NCBI GenBank assembly: GCA_963693315.1
Contig: OY856186.1
Location: 458,576,860-458,640,859, forward strand
Reading direction: 5' to 3'
DNA length: 64,000 nt
Source of the DNA: Diogma glabrata
Lineage: Eukaryota; Arthropoda; Insecta; Diptera; Cylindrotomidae
Shown: positions 10,205 through 26,251 of the stretch, piece after piece
How positions within the stretch are numbered: position 1 is the stretch's first letter
How the letters are laid out: each line of letters begins with the position of its first letter
Translations under genes and position numbers: made by a program
The notes under the pieces: generated by a model
The model's input: the letters and a program-made list of their open reading frames with translations, nothing else
What the model was told of the DNA's origin: nothing
The model's database searches: none

Positions 10205-10423
10205 AACTCAAAATTGTATTTTGGTTCGGAGTGCGGTGAAATCTTCGTATAATAAAGTGTATTCTACTTGATTTCACACAGTATATAAAAAAAACCACAT
10301 TTGCCAAATATCCAACAAAAGACGAATAAAATGTTATTTTTTATTAATAATTTATTAAACACTTAAAAACGTTTTTCTTTTTTAAATAAATTATTTTACT
10401 AGTTTCAGTATAAACCATCTTCA

Positions 10424-10459
10424 GAAAGAATTTTTGCTACGAAAAGCAAAAATTCTTTC
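10424..10459. repeat. Short perfect hairpin
   Basis: GAAAGAATTTTTGCT (10424-10438) pairs with AGCAAAAATTCTTTC (10445-10459) around a 6-base loop. No run of T follows that would mark a Pol III terminator. Function is unknown. Confidence 0.6.
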
Positions 10460-10465
10460 GGTATC

Positions 10466-10684
10466 GTTCCAATTGATGCTAAATTGTACTAAACGTGTTA
10501 AATCAATTTAGCCAACTATTTGATTTGACTAAATTAAAATTTCCTTTCTAAATAATTGTGAAGAAATTCGTTCGTTAAACAATATCTGACAACTTGATTA
10601 CATTAATTTACAGTAAAATTCGGTAATTTTGTGAAATTAAACTTAGATTTAGCAGTTTAGTACAATTTAGCAGCTAATTGGAAC
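10466..10684. repeat. MITE-like inverted-repeat element, about 219 bp
   Basis: The left end GTTCCAATTGATGCTAAATT and the right end AATTTAGCAGCTAATTGGAA are inverted repeats of about 29 bp, extending through GTACTAAAC/GTTTAGTAC. The interior is AT-rich and non-coding. No second copy was recognised in the window. Confidence 0.65.
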
Positions 10685-11533
10685 CCAGTCTTAACTTCAT
10701 AATAATTTGTAATCTATTATACAATGTATTGCTGATGAAATAAATAAATAATTTTTTTTGGCGGAAAAAACTCAGAGAATATATTTTATATCTGTAGCTA
10801 GATTCTGGTTGTATGGAATTATTGCGTGGAATGAAATTTTGTACTAAATAAGATTTTTGCATTCCGGTGCAGTCGAATGAGAAAATAAATTCCGTATTTG
10901 TGGGATGAACTGTCAAATTATCTCGTCAACAAATTTGTATATGAAATGAGATTATTGGCTTTGAAATTTTCTATAGAAGCACAAAAATAGAGAAAAAATG
11001 TCGAAAAAAGATTATGATAAATCAAAAAGATATTTTAGTTGATTTGTGGCGATTTTTGCACATGTTTCCCGAAACACATTTTTGCTTTTAAGATTATATA
11101 AATTAGTCATTTACTTACATTATGTCAGTAGCAGCATAATTAATTTAAATTAAAATTATAGTTATCTTTTAAATACAGAATTAAATAATTATAGTAAATG
11201 GATTTATCAATAAATGTTGTCTACTATTAATTAAATAGCCTGTCAAGTTCGAGTAGTACAGTATTCTGTAACAGTTCGTTTATGGTTTTGGAAGGTTTAT
11301 CATTAAAAATTGAAATGGTTGAATGTTCCATCAACATAGTTCCATCAACGTTCCATGTTCCATAGACATTAAAAATCTAAATAATTTGTATATACTCTAT
11401 TGTTCTAATCGTTATAAGGATTTTTTCAACAACAGTTTCATCAAACGTACAATACATGAAACACACTAAAGTACTTTCACGGTGTGTTTCTTTTGAACAT
11501 CAATTTTCAACACAACAAAGAATAATTAAAGAA

Positions 11534-11569
<36 letters not shown>

Positions 11570-13396
11570 TATATTAGTTGGCTGAGGCGTGAGCCCATAT
11601 CGCCAATGGGTTACATTTTAGTTCTCCCGATCTATAGGAGGGCATATTCTGGCTGTGTCTCTATGACCAAATAAGAATTCGGTACACCTTACTTGAAAAT
11701 TAGACAAGTGGTTACCGATGTTCTTAATTGGAGACTGAAAACAGTCAGAAGCTACCCGTCTATAATCAGGCATTATATATATATAGAAATACAAATTTAT
11801 ACAAATCAAATTGTCCTAGGAAGGACGAAATCAACTACATCATGATGACCTGTATTGAGAGATATGAAATCTGTCCTCTACTGCCGTCCTGCGCAAGACC
11901 AAAACATTTAAAATGAATTGTATCTGTCAGTCCGACAGTATTGGAAGAATTCGATATCTCTTCAAAACACCCCATGATGTAGTCGATTAAATATTAATTG
12001 AATGACAATTATTTTGTGACAAGTAATAAGCAAAACTACTGTACAATAACAAAGTTAAGTTAATAATAAAATATTGTTTTAACTTGAATGTAATTTTAGG
12101 TGTTTTTACTTTAGTTATCAAATTAAAATTTGTTTGATTTATAGCAAAATAGATTTAGTTAATTATGGATTTAATTGATTTTATATAAAATTTTAAATCA
12201 GAGTGTCAATAATTATATTGGATTAATAAAATCCAACAAATTAAATTCACTCCATTTGATAACACACCACTAACACATAATGTCATCAATACGTCATATT
12301 GAGACATACGTAATACAAGGGGTGCGTTGACATATGATGATGACGTAGTTTCCTCTTTAAAAAATATATGCGGCATAACGATTGTAAAAATTCCATGTGG
12401 ATTTATAATTGATGAACATATGATATTTATATTTATAAATTTGATCCTATGATGTTTTACTTAATGGAAGTTTGAACATGTTGAAACAAGTATGCAGACG
12501 TGATATATCGAATAAATGTTGGCATTGTAGATTTGATGATGTAATTGAAATTTCCATTTTGATTGCAGAATTATCATGAAAAATTGTTGTATATGAACTA
12601 CATTCCATCAAATTCACTTATCCAAATAATCTTATACAAATGGTGAAATATGACGCGATGATGTTAAGTCTTCAAGATGTCTGGTTGATTTCAATCGCCA
12701 TTACAAAATAGATTACCGCATGATGGAAATTTGCTATGTATACAATTGATAAAAATCATAGCCATCCGATGTTATTATTATCTGATATTATGTTAAATAG
12801 AAAGAATACATCATAATTATCAATAAAAAGCTTCAATTAACCACTTAAAAAACTATCAACAAATATAATTTAATATAATTTCATTTTTTAGATTTATACT
12901 TATCGGGATATATATTTGACGACCTACCACATCGGTAGACCGGACAGAAGGATCTGTAAATGAGAACAATTTTAAGTTTAAACTAACTGACGAGAGAAAC
13001 ACAAATAAAAAACAGTAAATAAACTGACAGATTAATTCTATTTTCAAAAATTTGTACTAGTTTAGAACTTGTACTAAAACCGATATCTCGAAAAGAGAAC
13101 GAGAGTACCAATTAGTGGAATGGAATTATTTAGTGAGAAATCAAAATTCGAGAAAAAAAATAATTCCATTCCACTTCATTTTTTCTCACAGAACCAGAAT
13201 CGAGGTACTGACAGTTAATTATCGAAGGAAAAAATTATACGATATATCTGATACAGATTTTATTTTATCGCTCCGATCCCTCCGAATTCCGATATAGAAA
13301 AAAAACACACCCTATGTTTTAAAATATTGTACTAAATTTAGTACGATGATCCCACTCCAAAATTATAAACCGCATAATTATCTTCTTAATGTTGTT
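10685..13396. other. Intergenic with a poly-T-headed retroposon remnant
   Basis: Mostly AT-rich sequence without genes. A 28-base T run at 11537-11564 is followed by a GC-richer stretch to about 11925. On the - strand this reads as a sequence ending in a poly-A tail, so it is probably the 3' end of a LINE or SINE inserted on the - strand. No protein similarity was recognised in it. A hairpin is found at 13114-13175. Confidence 0.5.
13114..13175. repeat. Hairpin, 17-bp perfect stem
   Basis: AGTGGAATGGAATTATT (13114-13130) is the exact reverse complement of AATAATTCCATTCCACT (13159-13175), with a 28-base loop. It could be a remnant of a small inverted-repeat element. Confidence 0.6.
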
Positions 13397-13496
13397 GCAA
13401 CTGTTTAATCAAAAACAACGCCATTATAATACAAATTGACACAAGTCATAATAGTAAAGGGTGTGGTGAAATTTAATTTATAAATAAGAAATAAAA

Positions 13497-14625
13497 ATGA
13501 CATATCGTGTATTTATATTATTAATGCTGCCCTTGTTATCGTTTGGGCAACGTACTCCATCAATTTCGTATATTACTCAGGAACAAATAAAAGATATTGG
13601 AGGATCTGTATCACTCGATTGTTCTGTTCAATATGCCAAAGATTACAACGTAGAATGGGTAAAACTAGGTAATGACGATGTATTGGTAATATCTGTTGGA
13701 AGTACCAGAATTATCAGAGATTCAAGGTTTTCATTAAGATATGATCTTTCTTCGTCTACCTTCACTCTACAAATAAAAGATATACAAGAAACGGACGCAG
13801 GTGTTTACGCTTGTCGTGTTATCATATCTGTTGTAAACAAAGTTATGGCAACTGTTGATTTAAGTGTTCGTAGACCGCCCATCATATCTGATAACTCTAC
13901 TCAATCAGTGGTTGCATCTGAAGGTCAATCTGTTAAAATGGAGTGTTATGCTGCTGGATACCCAACACCGACTATCCTATGGCGCCGTGTTAACAATGCT
14001 ATCTTGCCAACTGGTAAACATTTTAATACTATCATATGTGTAATCGAAGTAAGACTAACGTTAATCTCTTCTAGGTGGAAGCACATATACAGGAAATGTG
14101 CTAAAAATTGTATCTGTAAAGAAAGAAGATCGTGGCACATATTATTGTGTAGCTGACAATGGGGTTAGTAAAGGTGACAAGAGAAACGTAAATGTTGAAG
14201 TCGAATTTGCTCCAGTGATATCAGTTCCTCGTAAGCGACTTGGTCAAGCTCTTCAATACGATATGGATTTGGAATGTCACATTGAAGCATATCCTCCACC
14301 AGCAATCATTTGGATTAAGGATGAAGTTCATTTATCAAAAAATCAACATTACAGTATATCGCATTTTGCAACAGCCGATGAATTCACAGACACAACACTT
14401 CGTGTAATTACAATAGAAAAACGTCAGTATGGTGATTACTTTTGTCGCGCTGTTAACAAACTTGGCTCTGCCGAGGGCAAAGTAAATCTTTTTGAAACTG
14501 TTATTCCGACCTGTCCACCCGCTTGTGGACAAGGTTATACTGCTGCTGGGGATGTTATCTTTATTACAGAATCAACAGTAATTTTCATTGCGGCGATCTC
14601 ATTATTGTTCTGGGGAAGATTTTGA
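13497..14625 (+). CDS. Lac: Lachesin, copy 2, GPI-anchored
   Basis: Exons 13497-14013 and 14075-14625, separated by a 61-bp GT-AG intron at the same position as in copy 1, encode 355 residues. Lachesin is a homophilic Ig-superfamily adhesion protein of the outer plasma membrane, needed in insects for septate-junction barriers and tracheal tube size. The sequence shows a signal peptide (1-17) and three Ig domains with cysteine pairs at 42/106, 150/197 and 240/296. Near-invariant family stretches are present (SDNSTQSVVASEG, VKKEDRGTYYCVADNGVS, GQALQYDMDLECHIEAYPPP, HFATADEFTDTTLRVIT). The C-terminal tail after CPPACGQG is hydrophobic (VIFIAAISLLFW), as expected of a GPI-attachment signal. It is closer to the usual Lachesin than copy 1 and is probably the conserved orthologue. 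Confidence 0.97.
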
Positions 14626-17022
14626 TGCCGAAAGAGTGTATTTTTTTAAATTAGTTAACGAAGTTTAGTTTTATTGGTGACTCATAAAAATTCATAGTAA
14701 CTTTATTTTCAATGCAACTCATAAAGATATGAATGTTAGATGACTAGATATACTTGCAGTAAATTTCATTTTTAACTTGCATAGAATTACCTAATCTCAC
14801 GATGAAAAGTAAACTTCCAAGTTATAATCTTTGATATTGAGCATTCCAAAATTTTATAAGAATTTATATATAATTCATTTTAGCAATTTAAATGCATATA
14901 TGATATTTTAGTCTTAGTGTAAAAAGTTCGAATTTTTTAACGATGAATTATGATTAAGCAAGTTTTAAGCAGATTTTCAAAACCTTGTTTTTGAAAAATT
15001 ATAAAATTTTATTAGCAATTAATCCGTCCATAGTATTTAAGTAGGCTTACATATCAAATATGAAACCGTCCAGCAGTAACATAATGTCAATATGTTGTTA
15101 TGACAAATCGTGTTAATTATATGAAACCGTCCAGATTTTTGAATGTTGTACAATTTTTATAAAATAAAGTTTTATTTAAAAAATATTTGTTTTGCTTACA
15201 TATATTTCAAATAAATTTAACTACCAATTTCGAGATATATCGAGAATTTTGAAATGTGACCAATATAATATCACTACCAAATACTACCATGCGCATATCA
15301 TTTTTATTAATATAATTTTCATTAAATAATCAGAAGTTGGTGCTTGTGGTTGGTTGATTTTAAGGTTTACTTTTAAGAATATAAATTTTTATAAAAAGTA
15401 ATAAAAATTGTTACAGATAAACAACGACACCAGAAGCTTCAAACTGGAGACTCTTACAAAATTAATATTTTTTTAGACCGGATTTTTGATAAACAGTACA
15501 GTAAGTATAATTATATTTGTGTTAAAAAAGTAGCAATATAAAATTGTCGACGTGTGATGAACATAACAATGACGCATATAAGCTCATTGTAATTTCGAAA
15601 AAAAAATTATTTGTGCAAGTAAATGAGAATTGAACATTAGCAAATATAAAATAATTTTGATTAGTCCAAATAACGAAATATTCAATCAAATAATTAAAAT
15701 AAAAGAATGTTGAAAGTTTGCTTATATTGAATGACAATCGACTGTTTTTTTCTTTTAAAAATGTGGAAAGTAATTTATTGACTTTCTATTAAAATGTCTT
15801 AAACGAATGTGAATTATTTTTAGTTAAAGCAGTGATTTGTATTTTCCGATTCTTTACTGAAATGTCATTTTTATCCCATTGACACGTCTTCAAGTTTTCG
15901 GATTTTACTAATACGACGAAATATCTTTTGAACAAATACACAAAAGGCGACATCATTTCCATGTTTGATAGATTATCTGGGTATGATTATAAATTCTAAT
16001 TTATATCCTTAAAATAAGAATTCCAATATCCTCTCAGCTGGATGTAAAACTAAATCCATGGATACATTCTAAAATCTCATAAGTAAATCACTTATTACTT
16101 GTGATATTTTTAAATTATGGTTATTAGACGCCACGTGTACATTATGTAAAGGCTAATATTGCAAAACAGTAGTTTTACAAACAATGTCAACAGGACGAAT
16201 ATAAATGATGAGTTTTTAAATATTTTGAAACTTTTCTTTTATTTATACATATATCTATTCTTGCGGAATCTTTTAAATGCTTAAAATTTTAGTTAAAAAA
16301 AAAGTTAATAAAATTTAAGTAGTCTCACATGATAACAGTGTATGTCTGGCTATATTTTTAAATCGAGCACTATTGGTATAGTCTTAGCTTTATTTGTGAA
16401 TATGAATACATACATGAGAACCGGAAGGATATCATATCTTAAATCCTAGTAATTTTAATAAGGATTTGAATTTACAAAATAAATTTTTATGTATTAAATT
16501 TATTTGTCTACCTAACATGATTTCTTCCTATTAGAAATTGTTGGATAGGCAATGTCAATGGATAAATTAGATCTAAAAAGCAAACACTATTTGTATGCAA
16601 AAACATATTTTACGTGCCTAAAAATTAGACAATTTATATTCCGAATGAGATTAACGGCAACACAACTACAGAGTACAGAGTTGATTCTAAAAGTAGTTAA
16701 AACTCCATCCACTTAAATGGAAACAAAACTTAATTGCATTAAACAAAGAGTGTTTTTGATTGGTTCATACCAGTTCAAGAAATTTAATTATTCGTTAATT
16801 TTAGCCTCCGTGGATAAACACCTGAGTTTCAACTAACTTCCCTTAAGACTATGGTGAAATCAATTTTCTAATAAATTTATTGTTCACTGCCAAAAATTAT
16901 GTCTATACTAAACATCAATTTTTGACGATCTGTATTATCCATAATTAATTACTTTCATTTTCTTTGTGTTAGTGGTACTGTAACGACTTGGAACGAAAAA
17001 GGACTCTTCTAAATCTTAAATA
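14626..17022. other. Intergenic and 5' region of vigilin
   Basis: AT-rich with no recognised gene. ATGAAACCGTCCAG occurs twice (about 15060 and 15121). A pyrimidine-rich TTTTCTTTGTGTTAG near 16958-16972 could be an acceptor for a 5' UTR exon of vigilin; this is inference only. Confidence 0.4.
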
Positions 17023-20000
17023 ATGCAAGCAGCAGTGATAGAGGAAGGTAAAAAACGATCTCTGTTTTTATTTTTATATATAACAAATAATACCTGTACT
17101 TTCAGCTAATAGCTACGATGATTTATTTCCGGCGTTACCGGACAACTCAAGTTCAACTAATATTATGGCTCCCACTCCATCAATGAGAGTGCATAGATCA
17201 GTTGTTACTCAAGTGTTTAGTGTGCCGTACGAAGAACGTAAATTGGACTCTGAAAAATTTGGTGAAGGTGAATCATGGCGTACATGTCAGTATATAATGA
17301 AAGATACTGGGGCTCATATTGAAATATCAAGTGGTAAAGATAAGTCACTTACTTTTCTGGTGACTGGCAAATCTAATGAAGTCTTAGAAGCAAGACGGAA
17401 GATTTTAATTCATTTTCAAACGCAAGCAAGCAAGCAAATTACTATACCGAAAGAACATCATCGGGTAATTTTAGGTAAAAAAGGTGAGCGCTTAAGGGAT
17501 CTTGAAAGAACAACGGCCACGAAAATCAATGTTCCGAATATATCAGAAGAAAGTGATATTATAACAATTTCTGGAACCAAAGAAGGAATTGAAAAAGCAG
17601 AACATGAAATTCGTACTATGTCCGATGAACAGTCAAAGAAAGCAAAGGAAAAAATTTCAGTTCCCAAAATTTATCATCCATTCATAATTGGACCATTCAG
17701 TGAAAATTTGAATAAATTAACTGAGGAGACTGGTGCCAGAATTAATATTCCACCTCAATCTATTATGAAAGATGAAATTATAATAACTGGCGAAAAGGAT
17801 GGCGTTTTTGCAGCTAGAACCAAAATTGAACATATATTCAAGGATATGGAAAAAAAATGTACAACCGTTTGTGTTGAGGTTCCTAAATCACAACATAAGT
17901 ATGTTATTGGTTCTCGGGGTTCAACAATTCAAGAAATTTTACGTTTAACCGGTGTGTCGGTTGAAATGCCATCAAGTGAGTCAAAAACTGATACAATAAC
18001 CTTACGAGGACCGCAAGAAACATTAGGTGTTGCTTTGAGTAAAGTTTATGAAAAAGCAAATTCTGTAAGTACAGTTGTAATAGATGCCCCCGCTTGGATT
18101 CATAAATTTATAATTGGACGTAAAGGAGCTAATATCAAAGAACTAAGTGCAGAGTATCAAAGCAACGTTGAATTTTTGGATAACAAAATAAGAATTGAAG
18201 CACCACCAGAGTGTGTCGATCAAATTAAAGAGCGCATCATTAACGATTATTTATCTAAGCTAGATTGTGTTGATATGACTGTAAACCCCATTCATTATAA
18301 ACATATAATTGGCAAAGCGGGAGCAAATATTAATCGTTTGAAAGATGAATTGGAAGTTATGATAAGCATTGAGGAAAAAGATGGTGTAAATCGTATACGT
18401 ATCGAAGGTCCAGTAGAAGGAGTTCATAAAGCTCAAATAGAATTGGATGAGCAAATTAGAAAACTGGAAAATGAAAAAGAAAATAGTATAAACATTGATC
18501 GATTTGTCTTACGTTTGCTACGTACTCATGAGAATATACGGGAGCTTAAAGAACGGTATAATCAAGTTCAAATAATATTGCCTGGACCAACTGATGATGT
18601 AGATTCAATTAAATTACGGGGACCAAGAGATGAAGTAGATAAAGTTTTTAAATATTTATCAAAAATCGTTGACGAGTTAAAAGAGCAATCATATGTTTTA
18701 GAAGTGCCTGTAAATAAACAATCTCATAAATTTATTATCGGCAAAGGTGGAGCTAACATTAAAAAGATTCGTGATGAAACTCAAACAACCATTGATCTAC
18801 CGCCAGAAGGCGATACAAATGATGTAATAAGAATTACGGGCAAAAAAGAGAACGTTATTGAAGCCAGTGAGAGAATTAAGAAAATCAATAATGAGTTAGA
18901 GGATACTGTTACTGAGGAAATAATAATTCCCCCGAAATATTATAATTCCATAATTGGAACCCGTGGTAAATTAATATCAGCCATAATGGATGAATGTGGT
19001 GGAGTTTCTATTAAATTTCCAACATCTGATTCTAAATCTGACAAAGTTACAATCCGTGGACAGAAAGAAGGTGTAGAAAAAGCAAAAGCACAATTAATTG
19101 AACTAAGCAATGAACGTGAATTGTCGTCCTTTACAGCTGAGGTACGTGCTAAGCAGCAACAGCACAAATTTTTAATTGGAAAGAATGGTGCCTCAATTAA
19201 GAAACTTCGCGATAGTACGGGTGCTAGAATAATTTTCCCTTCCACCAATGATGAAGATAAAGAATTAATCATTATTATTGGGAAAAAAGAAAGCGTTTTA
19301 GCCGCCAAACAAGAACTGGAAGCTATTATTAAAGAAAACGAAAATATAACAGAAGGAGAGATAAATGTTGATCCAAAACAGCATAAATACTTTGTCGCTA
19401 GACGTGGTGAAATTTTACATCGAATTTCTGATGATTGTGGTGGTGTTGCAATTTCATTTCCACGTCCAGATTCTGGTAGCTCTCGTGTAACATTAAAAGG
19501 ACCAAAAGATGGAATTGAGGCAGCCAAATTACGTATTGCTGAATTCGCCAACGAATTAGAGAATAAGATTACGATTGAATGTGTTATACCGAAAAGATTC
19601 CACGGCTTAGTTATGGGCCCAAAGGGATCCAAAGTTCAAGCTATCACATCGGAATATAATGTTCAAATTAAATTTCCTGATCGTGCAGCTATTGAAACAG
19701 TTGAGGAAATAAATGGTGATGAAAATAATTTGCATTTAGGTCCACCACAATGTGATATTATTAAAATATCAGGATTGAATACAAAATGCGAAGCTGCTAA
19801 GGAAGCGCTTTTGAAACTTATTCCTGTATTTGAGGAGATCGAAGTTCCATATGACTTGCATCGTTTGCTACGAGGACAAAAGTCTAATTATATCAATGAT
19901 TTAAAAAATAACTATGATGCTCGAATTGAATTTCCACAGAGAGAACATCCAGGTGATTATATTAAAATAACTGGAACAGCAGAAAATGTTGAACAAGTTA

Positions 20001-20755
20001 AACAAGCAATTGAGGAACGTGTCAAAGAATTGATTATCCGAGTTGAAGAAGAACGTATTGATAACGAATTAAAATCGTTTGAATTACAGTTCGAAGTTGA
20101 TCCTGAATATCATCCAAAAATTATTGGTCGTCGTGGACAATCGATTAATAAAATTAGAGCTGATCATGGGGTTCAAATTACCTTTCCTAAAAAAGAAGAT
20201 CCAGATGCAAATTTAATTACAATTAAAGGATATCAAGCAGCTGCAAATGCTGCTAAAGATGATATTATGAAAATTGTGACCGAATTAGATGGTCTGTTTA
20301 AAGAAATTGTTAATATTAATGAACGTGTTCATCCACGTATCATAGGAAGTCGAGGACGAAATATTCAGCAAATTAAAAACGATTACAATGTTGACATTAA
20401 ATTTCCAAGAGCTGGTGACTCTGATTTAACTGCTGTCACAATATTAGGCGATACCGAGGATAACGTGCTATCTGCAAAAGATCATCTTCTTAGCTTAGAG
20501 GAGGAATTCTTAAATGATGTCACTGACAATTATATTCCACCAACCCAAACAAATGCTTTTAGTGAAGTATTTGAAGAGGCCATTGCTGCGCGTAATAACG
20601 GACAAACACCAACCCGTATTGGGTTTGTTGTACAAGGTGCGCCATGGGAGAGAGGGGCACCAAATACTGAATCGCATGAGGATTTTCCTGATTTTGGTAC
20701 AGCACCACCAATTGTTGAACCTCCAATGTCATCGGCATGGGGCCCAAGACGTTAA
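17023..20755 (+). CDS. Dp1: Vigilin (multi-KH RNA-binding protein, Dp1-type)
   Basis: Exon 1 (17023-17047) encodes MQAAVIEE plus one base. A 58-bp intron (17048-17105) follows, then exon 2 runs to 20755, for 1224 residues in total. The ATG at 17165 is internal: the spliced upstream part reads ANSYDDLFPALPD, typical of vigilin N-termini. Vigilins bind many mRNAs and tRNA and are linked to heterochromatin, translation and mRNA stability. About fifteen KH-like units can be counted. Those with good GxxG loops include GKKG, GSRG, GRKG, GKAG, GKGG, GTRG, GKNG, GPKG, GRRG and GSRG. Several are degenerate (GPFS, RTHE, ARRG, RGQK), as is usual in this family. The C-terminus ends WGPRR. Two AATAAA signals lie within 20 bp of the stop (from 20762), so a very short 3' UTR isoform is possible. 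Confidence 0.97.
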
Positions 20756-21477
20756 GTAAACAATAAATAGAAATAAAATCAACTTATCTATTTCTAAATA
20801 TGAAATAATAATACCATATTTTTCTTAATTAAATATAATTATAAACAACAAAAACATCAATTACCACCAATCACTACAAATGCAAAAGGAAATTTTATAT
20901 TTTAATGAAAAGTTATTGGAATTCTAAGTTTAAGATTATCTGATATATGTCCAAGAACAAAGAAAAACTTTCATAAATTGTTTTGAAGAAATTAGAATAA
21001 GATGGGGATATGAAGTAAATCTATAACATTATATGCTTGCCAAATCAAAACAATACTAATATCTTAAAACCAAAATTTTTTAAAAATAATTTATGAAATT
21101 GCAATTGCAAAATTTTATTTATAGTATCATCTCGTATTTATAAAAACAAGATGAAATATTTATATATTTTGTATTTAATTTTTCTCGTTTTATTATAAAT
21201 ATGTATGAAATTACTATATATTTTTTTTATATTTTAATATGAAAAAAAAAATCATTTAGAAAAACTTAATAACAATCCGATTAAATTTTCATATTTGAAG
21301 TGAAATGTTTCCTTTACTCACTGCTGCTATGTAATTATTACATGATTTGGATTTTTTTAAATGTATGACTTGGCTTTCAACACGGATAATTCTTTAAAAC
21401 TGCGGAAATATTTTTTTTTGATATTTTTTTTATAAAACTAAAATAAATGCAATTTATATAATTTTACCGTAAAAAAC

Positions 21478-21480
<3 letters not shown>
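20756..21480. other. Vigilin 3' flank, AT-rich
   Basis: Begins with AATAAA at 20762-20767. The remainder is AT-rich with homopolymer runs and has no coding potential. Confidence 0.5.

Positions 21481-21550
<70 letters not shown>
21481..21550. repeat. (TA)n tract
   Basis: Uninterrupted TA dinucleotides over about 70 bp, abutting the foldback element at 21551. Confidence 0.95.
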
Positions 21551-22603
<1,053 letters not shown>

Positions 22604-22660
22604 TACATAAAAAATTTGGTCGTTTTAAAAAATCTAAAATAACAATATATATATATATAT

Positions 22661-24753
<2,093 letters not shown>

Positions 24754-24863
24754 AAAGCCGGGCATTCACATACAACAGAATTTCATACAAATTTGACAGA
24801 TAAAAATTCGGTTTCTGTAAAATTTGTATGGAATTCTGTTTCTGTTGTATGTGGTTTCAAGCC
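24754..24863. repeat. Small MITE, AAAGCCGGGCATTCACATAC end, copy 1
   Basis: About 110 bp that folds on itself: CATACAACAGAATTTCATAC near the left is inverted as GTATGGAATTCTGTTTCTGT near the right. A second copy in opposite orientation lies at 47181-47296. Confidence 0.7.
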
Positions 24864-24870
24864 TATGCTG

Positions 24871-25096
24871 AGTTTTAACATGCGAACTGTGGACTGTGAA
24901 ATTTTTTATTAACCAATGAGAGAAGACAATTTTATATTCACCACCAAATTCTTATTTTTGAAGGCAACAAGCGAACAGCGTTTTAACATGCGAACGTTAT
25001 TTAACATGCCAATCATAAATAAGAATTTTGTCGTGGATATAAAATTCTTTTCTCTAATTGGTTAGTAAAAAATTACACATTTCGCATGTTAAAAAC
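24871..25096. repeat. Foldback element with TTTTAACATGCGAA ends
   Basis: The left arm starts AGTTTTAACATGCGAACTGT and contains ATTAACCAATGAGAGAAGA. The right arm carries the inverted form (TCTAATTGGTTAGT ... TTCGCATGTTAAAA). A further direct partial copy of the left arm follows at about 25109-25180 (GGCTTTAACATGTGAACGGT, ATTAACCAATCAGAAAGGA). Confidence 0.7.
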
Positions 25097-25613
25097 CAGT
25101 TTAAAGCTAGGCTTTAACATGTGAACGGTGGACTGTGTTATTAACCAATCAGAAAGGAGATATTTTATATTCACCACGTCCGTAGACAAAAGTCAGAGAG
25201 ATGGTTTTATTCGATCTTTCCTGTCGAAGTCGCATCATAGTACATACAAATTTGTATAAAGAATTTTTAAAAAAAATTAAACAATTAATTTTCAAACAAT
25301 TGTTAATACCGTGTTCAAAAATATGCACATGAAAACAATTTTTGAGGAGCAACAAAATCGTATTTGTTTTACGGACAGAAGAAAATAAAATATTTGATAT
25401 ATCATATTTAATATATAGTCAATAATAGTTCATAAATAAATTTAAATTATTTAATTGAAGTAAAATGAGAAATTTCATAGACGATTTTTAAAATTATACA
25501 AGTTGTGTTTTGTATGAAATCCCATATAAAATTTTTTGAATTTATTCTCTTATTCCCTTTTTGCAGTGCCATTGCGGTGAACACCGGAACAGAAAAGTCG
25601 CTCTAAGGCGATT

Positions 25614-26030
25614 ATAAACATTTAAAATCACATGTCAACCGATTTATAAAACAAATTATAATTTTTTATAATAAAAGAAAGTTTTAATTGTTGTTGAAAA
25701 AGAAGTGAGAAATTATATTGTTTTATGAATATATCATATATTTAATTATTATAAACCAAGTATTTAATAATTTTTAGTGAAATGTGTTAGTTATTTTTAT
25801 TTGATTCTGATGAGTGAAAAATAATTTATAGAAATAAAAAACAAACACGACATTTTGAGTTTTATCGTAGATAGCAGTAGTTTTTATTTATTATGAATTT
25901 TTAGCGGTCTTTTTCTTTGACAATTTAACTTTGACAGCTTAACTATGGTTTATTCAATATTTGACGTCACCATTTTAACTATGACATTATATTACCAATG
26001 GTTAACCGTGGTTAAAATCGAAACGCACTC
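25614..26030. mobile_element. Truncated second copy of the GGGTGCGTTTCG MITE
   Basis: This matches the reverse complement of the central and left parts of the element at 9128-9766: ACATGTCAACCGATTTATAA, GTTGTTGAAAAAGAAGTGAG and GCGGTCTTTTTCTTTGACAA are shared. It ends GGTTAAAATCGAAACGCAC, without the last GGG. The other end is missing. Confidence 0.75.
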
Positions 26031-26251
26031 TGTTATAAATTGGTAGCGGCAATTGATAAAGAAGATTTCGTAAAAACTTTGATTTTCAGCGGTTATAGGG
26101 TTGTTGACATAATTCAAACGAAGCTACCTTCATTATAAGCAAACCAACATAAAAACAAATTAATGTTTATAAATTATTTTATTAATCATAAGTTTCCTAA
26201 AATAAAAGAATTAATCAATCTACATAAATTAATAATTGTTACTTATTTAAA

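Noticed and set aside
18940..19632. 230-codon open frame on the - strand
   Set aside because: It lies entirely antisense to vigilin KH coding sequence and mirrors its codon pattern; no independent family resemblance.
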